From: JADJPO01 sp046330955
GTDB taxonomy: Bacteria; Actinomycetota; Actinomycetes; Actinomycetales; Kineosporiaceae
Reading direction: 5' to 3'
NCBI GenBank assembly: GCA_046330955.1
Contig: JAXLRT010000008.1
Span: forward strand, 124,001 to 188,000
Length of the DNA: 64,000 nt
Shown here: positions 59,071-64,000 of the stretch, one piece after another
Numbering within the stretch: position 1 is the stretch's first letter
Layout: each line of letters begins with the position of its first letter
Notes under the pieces: generated by a model
Databases searched by the model: none
What the model was told of the DNA's origin: nothing
The model's input: the letters and a program-made list of their open reading frames with translations, nothing else
Translations under genes and position numbers: made by a program

Positions 59071-59720
59071 GTCTCGACAGGCGCCCGCGGTCCACCCGTA
59101 CCGAGCGGACCATCACCCTGACCGATGCCGTGGTCGCCATCGCCATGACCTTGCTGGTACTGCCGCTGGTGGAGCTGGCCGGTGAGATCGACCCCGCCCA
59201 CCTGGGCGAGACCTTCGGGGCGCACCGCGAGGTCTTCCTGGGCTTCGGGCTGTCGTTCCTGGTGATCTACGTCTTCTGGCTGGCGCACGATCAGGCGCTC
59301 ACCGCCGTCCGGGACCTGGGTCCGGCCCTGCGATCGCTGAACATGCTGTGGCTGCTGGTGGTCGCCTTCCTGCCGTTCCCCACCGCCGTGATCGGACGTG
59401 AGGTGACCCGGTCCTCGACACCCTTCTACATCGGCACCATGTTCGTGCTCAGCCTGCTCACCTCGGCCATGATCCAGATCGCGCACCCCAGGCCGGTCGC
59501 TCACGACGCACGACGAACCTGGCGACGCCGTTCCGGCTGGGCCTGGGCCACCTCCGCCGTGTTCGGCGGGTGTGCGCTCGCCGGCGGCTGGCACCCCGAC
59601 CTCGGGCTGTTCGGCCTGCTGCTGCTCGGAGTGATCCGCCTGCTCGAGGTCGCCGACCTGTCCCGGACGGCACGTGGGCGTGTCAGCGGCGACCTGGCAG
59701 GCCTGCCCCTGCCCGAATGA
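59067..59720 (+). CDS. TMEM175-like (DUF1211) membrane protein
   Basis: A 217-residue protein with the signature of bacterial TMEM175-type potassium channels: RTITLTDAVVAIAMTLLVLPLVE (about 15-37) as the first helix, close to the classic FSDGVFAIAITLLVLEI. Later helices (LFLGFGLSFLVIYVFWLAHDQAL, LNMLWLLVVAFLPFPTAVIG) match the six-helix plan. The filter Leu/Ile positions are plausible. Potassium conductance is inferred from the family. Co-translated with the preceding hypothetical membrane protein. Confidence 0.83.
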   Translation: MSLDRRPRSTRTERTITLTDAVVAIAMTLLVLPLVELAGEIDPAHLGETFGAHREVFLGFGLSFLVIYVFWLAHDQALTAVRDLGPALRSLNMLWLLVVAFLPFPTAVIGREVTRSSTPFYIGTMFVLSLLTSAMIQIAHPRPVAHDARRTWRRRSGWAWATSAVFGGCALAGGWHPDLGLFGLLLLGVIRLLEVADLSRTARGRVSGDLAGLPLPE

Positions 59721-59933
59721 TCCACTCGACCCATTGTGCGAGAAGGTGGCTCCACCGAACGGCTCCCGAGCTGGGCATCCGCCCCGTGTCGATCGGATCA
59801 CGCAGCTAGGCTGAGGCGTCAGCGTTGCCACTCGACCTGCGCCGTTCGCCCACACCAGCGCCTCGGGGGAGTCGCGTCCACGGCCCGCGCCTGGACCGGC
59901 ACTCACCGCGGCGTCCCCGCCCGAAGGGGAGCT

Positions 59934-61157
59934 GTGACCCGGACACCACACGCCCTGGACGACGTCGCCGGGCTCGCCCTCGGCAGTGGGCACCCCGGCC
60001 GTCCCCGGCGGCCGCGTCGTGGCCCGCGCACCGGGCTGATCGCCGCGGTGGCCGGCGCCGGTCTGCTGCTCGCGGGTGGCGGCTGGGCGGCCACGACCCT
60101 GGGCGGCTCGGACGCACCCCGCGGCGCGGCGTCCGGCGCGGCCACCGCCTCGGCGAGCGCGGCGCCGTCCCCCGCCGCGGCGACCCCGACGCCGAGCCCG
60201 ACCCCGACGGGTCCCATCGTCGGCGGCTGGTACGCCGGGGCCTCGGGCCTGGGCGTGGCCGAGGGCACCTTCGCGGCCTGGCTTCGTCAGCCGGTGACCA
60301 TCGCCGGCACCTGGGCCGACCAGGACGCTCGCGCCCAGACGCAGCTGACCCCGTTGAGCAGCGAGTACAAGGCGTGGAAGGGCGCGCTCGACATCGCCGT
60401 GGCCGGCACCGTACTGGGCAGCGGCGAGAACTACCGGGCCGCCGCCCGCGGCGCCTATGACGCCCGGTGGCGCGCGGCGGCCAAGACCCTCGCCGCCCGG
60501 CGCGGCAAGGCCACCGCCCCGACGTTCGCCCGGCCGTTCCACGAGATGAACGGGTTCTGGTACCGCAACTGGCAGGTCACCAAGGCCAACGTCACCGACT
60601 ACAAGGCCGCCCACGCCCGCTACGTGAAGATCCTGCGGACGGCGATGCCGACCGTTCTCATCTCGTGGTCGCCGAACTTCCGCGACCATTCCGGGATGCC
60701 GATCGAGCAGTGGTACCCCGGCGACGCGGTGGTCGACTGCATCGCGCCGGACTACTACAACGACGTGGCGACGCACTGGACCGTGGCCGCCTGGAACGCC
60801 GCGGCCGACGACGTCGACCCGCTCGGCAACCCGCTCGGCCCCGAGGCCTGGCGCCAGTTCGCCCTGAAACACGGCAAGCCGTTGTGCTTCCCCGAGACCG
60901 GGCTCAAACCCAGTGGTGGCGGCACCGATCACCCGCAGTGGATCGCAGCCTTCAACGCCTGGCTGAACCTGCACGCCAACCCGACCAGGTGGCACCTGGG
61001 CGAACCGATCCCCGCCGAGGCCGCCGGTACCGTGCTGTACTCGATCTACTTCAACGTGCCGCACGAGGGTCAGAACGGCTTCACGATTCACGGCCGCGGG
61101 GCGAACCCCAAGTCCGAGAAGGTGTTCCGCTCGTTGACCTGGGGGCGCAAGCCCTGA
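59934..61157 (+). CDS. Secreted GH26-like glycoside hydrolase
   Basis: A 407-residue protein starting at GTG 59934. A membrane-anchoring segment (about 36-56) is followed by a Ser/Pro/Ala/Thr linker and the catalytic domain (from about 97). RPFHEMNGFWYRNW with Glu204 and CFPETGL with Glu321 fit the acid/base and nucleophile positions of GH26 (beta-mannanase, lichenase type). ISWSPNF and YPGDAVVDCIAPDYYN are also GH26 features. The likely substrate is a plant or microbial beta-linked polysaccharide, but this is inference. The lipoprotein gene 20 bp downstream may be co-expressed. Confidence 0.83.
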   Translation: MTRTPHALDDVAGLALGSGHPGRPRRPRRGPRTGLIAAVAGAGLLLAGGGWAATTLGGSDAPRGAASGAATASASAAPSPAAATPTPSPTPTGPIVGGWYAGASGLGVAEGTFAAWLRQPVTIAGTWADQDARAQTQLTPLSSEYKAWKGALDIAVAGTVLGSGENYRAAARGAYDARWRAAAKTLAARRGKATAPTFARPFHEMNGFWYRNWQVTKANVTDYKAAHARYVKILRTAMPTVLISWSPNFRDHSGMPIEQWYPGDAVVDCIAPDYYNDVATHWTVAAWNAAADDVDPLGNPLGPEAWRQFALKHGKPLCFPETGLKPSGGGTDHPQWIAAFNAWLNLHANPTRWHLGEPIPAEAAGTVLYSIYFNVPHEGQNGFTIHGRGANPKSEKVFRSLTWGRKP

Positions 61158-61177
61158 TCGGCTGAGGACTCGGTGCC

Positions 61178-61861
61178 ATGAAGACCGCCACCACCTCCGC
61201 TGCCGGCCGCCGGGGCCTGGTGGCGTTCGCCGTGCTGCTCACCTCGGGGCTGTGCGGATGCAGCAGTGGCAATTCGGTGACCTTCTCGGACCCCCGTCCG
61301 GTCGACAGCCCGGCCACCCCGGGGACGCCGACCCGTCCCGCGAGCGTCCGGGCCACGGTCCCGGTCACCCGGCCGGGCGCCGCGGCGTCGTCCGCCTCCT
61401 CCTCCGTCGCTGCGGCCCGCATCGTGACCGGCTCGCCGCAGGACCGATTGCAGGCCTCGCTCGACGCCGGGGTGGCGCAGGGGAGCGAGCAGACCGCCGT
61501 GGCGCGCGTCGTCCGCAGCTATCTCGACCTGACCACTCGCTGGAACCACGAGGGCCGCGAGGGCAGCGCCGCCGAGCTCGACGCGGTCGCCTCCGGAGCG
61601 GCGTCCCGTGAAGTTCTCCGGGTGTCCCCGGGGCAGCGGATGGTCGGCACGGCCGCCGTGAGGGTGACGTCGATCGAGGTGGACGGGGCCGACGCCCTGG
61701 TCCGGGCCTGCGGCGACTACGACCTGCGGGTGATCGATCGCTCCGGGTCGGTCGTGCAGAAGCTGGAGACCATCACCGGCTTTCGGATCGAGGCCGCATC
61801 GATCGCGGCCGCCTGGAAGATCACCTCGTGGGTCGAGGTGGCCGACGACACGTGCCGGTGA
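61178..61861 (+). CDS. Hypothetical lipoprotein
   Basis: A 227-residue lipoprotein. The signal peptide ends at a cysteine around residues 26-28 (LLTSGLCGCSSG), with a Pro/Thr/Ala linker to about 70. The compact domain (about 85-225) has VARVVRSYLDLTTRWNHEGREG and ADALVRACGDYDLRVIDRSGSVVQ, similar to NTF2-like small secreted folds, but no exact family. It follows the GH26-like gene by 20 bp, so may be its partner. Confidence 0.75.
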   Translation: MKTATTSAAGRRGLVAFAVLLTSGLCGCSSGNSVTFSDPRPVDSPATPGTPTRPASVRATVPVTRPGAAASSASSSVAAARIVTGSPQDRLQASLDAGVAQGSEQTAVARVVRSYLDLTTRWNHEGREGSAAELDAVASGAASREVLRVSPGQRMVGTAAVRVTSIEVDGADALVRACGDYDLRVIDRSGSVVQKLETITGFRIEAASIAAAWKITSWVEVADDTCR

Positions 61862-61871
61862 CGCTGCCGGG

Positions 61872-62300
61872 TCAGGACACCGGCTCGCAGATCACCACCG
61901 GGATCTCGCGGTCGGTCTTGCGCTGGTAGCCGGCGAATCCCGGGTTGATCGCCACGGCACGCTCCCACAGCGCCGGCCGCTCGTCCGGGCCGGCCACCCG
62001 AGCCCGCATCTCTCGCACGGTGTCGCCGTACTGGAGCTGCACGCGCGGATCGGCCACCAGGTTGTGATACCAGTCCGGGTGGGTGTCGGCCCCGCCGTTG
62101 GAGGCGATCAGCACGAACCGATCCCCGTCCGGGACGACGGCCAGCGGCGTGGTGCGCCGGGCGCCGCTCTTGCGACCGGTGGTGACGAGCAGCACCGCCT
62201 CGACCCCACCCATGGCGCGCCCCACCCGGCCGCCGGTCCACCGGTAGATCCGGGCGTGTGCACCGGTGAAGAAGCGTTGGCCCTGCCGCGCGATACCCAT
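61872..62300 (-). CDS. Deazaflavin (F420)-dependent nitroreductase-family protein (DUF385)
   Basis: A 142-residue protein of the Ddn/DUF385 type, starting at the ATG at 62300 (MGIARQGQRFFTGAHARIYRW). VLLVTTGRKSGARRTTPLAVV with GDRFVLIASNGGADTHPDWYHNLVADPRV are the family hallmarks for F420 binding. Members reduce nitroaromatics or quinones with F420H2. The reducing partner fgd lies at 27458-28507. Convergent with the lipoprotein gene, and its start is 37 bp from the divergent DNA polymerase IV gene. Confidence 0.92.
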   Translation of the reverse strand: MGIARQGQRFFTGAHARIYRWTGGRVGRAMGGVEAVLLVTTGRKSGARRTTPLAVVPDGDRFVLIASNGGADTHPDWYHNLVADPRVQLQYGDTVREMRARVAGPDERPALWERAVAINPGFAGYQRKTDREIPVVICEPVS

Positions 62301-62336
62301 GGCGCGCACCGTAGCCCCAGGACGCAGACTGGTGCC

Positions 62337-63428
62337 ATGGACGACGCGGCCCGCCCGTGGGTGTTGCACGTGGACCTGGACCAGTTCATCGCGGCGGTCG
62401 AGGTGCTGCGTCGTCCGGAGCTGGCCGGGCTGCCGGTGATCGTGGGCGGTCGGGGCGACCCCACCGAGCGGGCCGTGGTCTCGACCGCCTCGTACGAGGC
62501 CCGGGCGTTCGGCGTCGGATCGGGCATGCCGTTGCGGCTGGCGGCGCGTAAGGCGCCCGACGCGATCATCCTGCCGGTCGACGGACCCGCCTACGACGCC
62601 GCCTCGGCCGAGGTGATGGCCACGCTGCGGGCGCTGGACGGCACGGTGGTGCAGGTGCTCGGCTGGGACGAGGCCTTCGTCGGGGTGAGCACCGATGATC
62701 CCGAGGCTTACGCCCGGCGGCTGCAGTCGGCCGTGCTCGATGCCACCCGGTTGCACTGTTCGGTCGGCATCGGCGACAGCACCGTCCGAGCCAAGATCGC
62801 CACCGGGTTCGGCAAACCCCGCGGGGTGTTCCGGCTGACGACGGCGAACTGGTTCGAGGTGATGGGCGAGCGCCCGACGCGTGACCTGTGGGGCGTCGGG
62901 GCGAAGGTGTCGGCGCGGTTGGCCCGGCTGGGCATCACCACGGTGCGCGAGCTGGCTGCGGCCGAGCTCGATCCGTTGGTCGCCGAGTTCGGGCCGCGGA
63001 TGGGCGCCTGGTACCGCGACCTCGGCCACGGCCGGGGCTCGACCGTGGTCGACGACTCACCGTGGATCGCCCGCGGTCACAGTCGCGAGACCACCTATCA
63101 GCGCGACCTGATCGAGCCGGCAGAGATCGAGGAGGCCATCCGCCGACTGGTGGGCGACGTGCTGGCGGACGTCGACCGCGAGGGCCGGCCCGCGGTCCGG
63201 CTGACCCTGAAGATCCGCTACAAACCGTTCTTCACCAAGACCTTCAGCCGCACCCTGCCCGAGGCCACCAACGATCCCGAGACGATCCTGGCCGAGACGC
63301 TGGCGCTGATCGCCAAGCGCGAGCCGAACCGCCCGATCCGGCTGCTGGGCGTGCGGCTCGAGATGACCCCACCGGACGAGCAGCTGCCGCCCGGTGTCGA
63401 GCGGACGCCGATCCGCGGCCGGATGTGA
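62337..63428 (+). CDS. dinB: DNA polymerase IV (Y-family)
   Basis: Error-prone Y-family polymerase used in translesion synthesis. It has 363 residues. VLHVDLDQFIAAVEVLRRPELAGLPVIVGG (with Asp13) and CSVGIGDSTVRAKIATGFGKPRGV are canonical. The palm catalytic pair is Asp111-Glu112, in GWDEAFVG rather than the usual SxDE. RDLWGVGAKVSARLARLGI is the HhH thumb segment, and the little-finger domain follows (about 230-345). No beta-clamp-binding peptide is clear at the C-terminus. No LexA box lies upstream. Confidence 0.93.
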   Translation: MDDAARPWVLHVDLDQFIAAVEVLRRPELAGLPVIVGGRGDPTERAVVSTASYEARAFGVGSGMPLRLAARKAPDAIILPVDGPAYDAASAEVMATLRALDGTVVQVLGWDEAFVGVSTDDPEAYARRLQSAVLDATRLHCSVGIGDSTVRAKIATGFGKPRGVFRLTTANWFEVMGERPTRDLWGVGAKVSARLARLGITTVRELAAAELDPLVAEFGPRMGAWYRDLGHGRGSTVVDDSPWIARGHSRETTYQRDLIEPAEIEEAIRRLVGDVLADVDREGRPAVRLTLKIRYKPFFTKTFSRTLPEATNDPETILAETLALIAKREPNRPIRLLGVRLEMTPPDEQLPPGVERTPIRGRM

Positions 63429-63447
63429 ACCCCGCAACGAGTGGTGG

Positions 63448-64000
63448 TCAGCCGACGCGCTCGCGCAACCACGCGATGTCGGCCGACTGGCCCTCGACGC
63501 CGCCCGGCGTCTCGCAGACCACCGGGGCGCCGGCCTCGCGGACCACGGCGACCAGTGCCTCACCGTCCACGAACCCCGATCCGAAGTTGGTGTGCCGGTC
63601 GGCGCCGGAATCGAACGCATCGCGAGAGTCGTTGGCGTGCACCAGGTCGATGCGTCCGGTGATGGCGCGGATCTTCTCGACCACGCCCACCAGGTCGATC
63701 CCGCCGGCGTGCGCGTGACAGGTGTCGAGGCAGAAGCCGACCCGATCGGCGCCCTCGGCCCGGCCGATCGCCTCCCACAACCGGTCGATCGCCTCGAGCC
63801 GTCGGGCCATGGCGTTGTCGCCGCCGGCGGTGTTCTCGATCAACAGCGGGATCGGCAGGTCCAGGCCCTGGATGCACTTGCGCCAGTTGTCGAACCCGAC
63901 GCCGGCGTCCTCGTCGACCCCGAGATGGCCACCGTGCACCACCACCCCCTTGGCGCCGATCTCGGCAGCGGCCAGCACGTGCTGCTGCAACAGTTTTCGA
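63448..64000 (-). CDS. nfo: Deoxyribonuclease IV (endonuclease IV), partial at window edge
   Basis: An AP-endonuclease of the Xfp/Nfo TIM-barrel family that cleaves abasic sites. Only the C-terminal 180 or so residues are in the window. The first visible part is QQHVLAAAEIGAKGVVVHGG. The zinc-ligand motifs are present: HGGHLG, IENTAGGDNAM, FCLDTCHAHAGGID, LVHANDSRDAFDSG and HTNFGSG, in the order typical of the family. The stop is at 63448, 20 bases from the dinB stop (convergent). Together with dinB this forms a DNA-repair pair. Confidence 0.92.
   Translation of the reverse strand, partial: RKLLQQHVLAAAEIGAKGVVVHGGHLGVDEDAGVGFDNWRKCIQGLDLPIPLLIENTAGGDNAMARRLEAIDRLWEAIGRAEGADRVGFCLDTCHAHAGGIDLVGVVEKIRAITGRIDLVHANDSRDAFDSGADRHTNFGSGFVDGEALVAVVREAGAPVVCETPGGVEGQSADIAWLRERVG

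Noticed and set aside
57930..61091. A 1053-residue minus-strand ORF
   Set aside because: Antisense of three plus-strand genes with clear families or membrane patterns.
1..64000. tRNA, rRNA, insertion sequences, attachment sites or prophage genes
   Set aside because: No tRNA-like TTCGAATCC arms, transposase, integrase or phage-structure motifs were seen on either strand.

Overview
The window is very GC-rich (about 70% by eye), densely packed chromosomal DNA from an actinomycete. The pointers are frequent GTG starts, ATGA/GTGA gene overlaps, cofactor F420 enzymes (an F420-dependent glucose-6-phosphate dehydrogenase, a PPOX-type and a DUF385-type protein), DUF222/HNH (13E12-like) repeat genes, an LCP cell-wall ligase and an MscL with a C-terminal zinc ribbon. 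The exact order cannot be fixed from the sequence. I see no phage, insertion sequence, CRISPR array, tRNA or rRNA.

Layout. 0-8 kb: an unrecognised protein, a multiply frameshifted DUF222/HNH gene behind a perfect LexA box, a DUF445 membrane protein, mscL, a secreted subtilase and a cupin-like protein. 7.8-9 kb: LCP ligase. 9-16.9 kb: an amino-sugar operon on the minus strand (GntR regulator, N-acetylglucosamine kinase, SIS protein, GH84 O-GlcNAcase-type hydrolase, binding protein, two CUT1 permeases), with a divergent acetyltransferase that resembles the C-terminal domain of animal O-GlcNAcase. 17-23 kb: a DUF4097 protein, a NarL-type two-component system and a divergent MMPL exporter. 23-31 kb: PPOX-fold protein, GYF/PrsW protease, citrate synthase, YgjV-like fusion, Fgd, a frameshifted CaiB/BaiF CoA-transferase and an enoyl-CoA hydratase. 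31-37 kb: a GGDEF protein, a peptide-type ABC importer without ATPases, and an ArsR-like regulator. 37-42 kb: esterase, TPR-like protein, AIM24, lipid kinase and an F420 enzyme.

42-45 kb: the second DUF222/HNH copy, inverted relative to the first and also frameshifted, then idi. 45-50 kb: a CPBP protease, a lipoprotein, a membrane protein, a cupin and a HAD phosphatase. 50-53.6 kb: a four-gene ABC-2 transporter operon (ATPase, permease, ATPase, permease). 53.6-57.8 kb: a beta-helix lipoprotein, a low-GC stretch with three tiny ORFs, an HTH-like protein, and cobO behind a cobalamin riboswitch, then an enoyl-CoA hydratase. 58-64 kb: two membrane proteins (one TMEM175-like), a GH26-like secreted hydrolase, a lipoprotein, a DUF385 protein, DNA polymerase IV and a partial endonuclease IV.

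The clearest functional unit is the amino-sugar locus, where regulator, importer, kinase, SIS protein, glycosidase and acetyltransferase form one catabolic island. The most unusual sequence signals are a pair of 67-bp palindromes at gene 3' ends, other long palindromes at convergent gene ends, a 53-bp palindrome inside the MMPL coding sequence, and the two SOS-box-fronted DUF222/HNH copies in inverted orientation about 39 kb apart.
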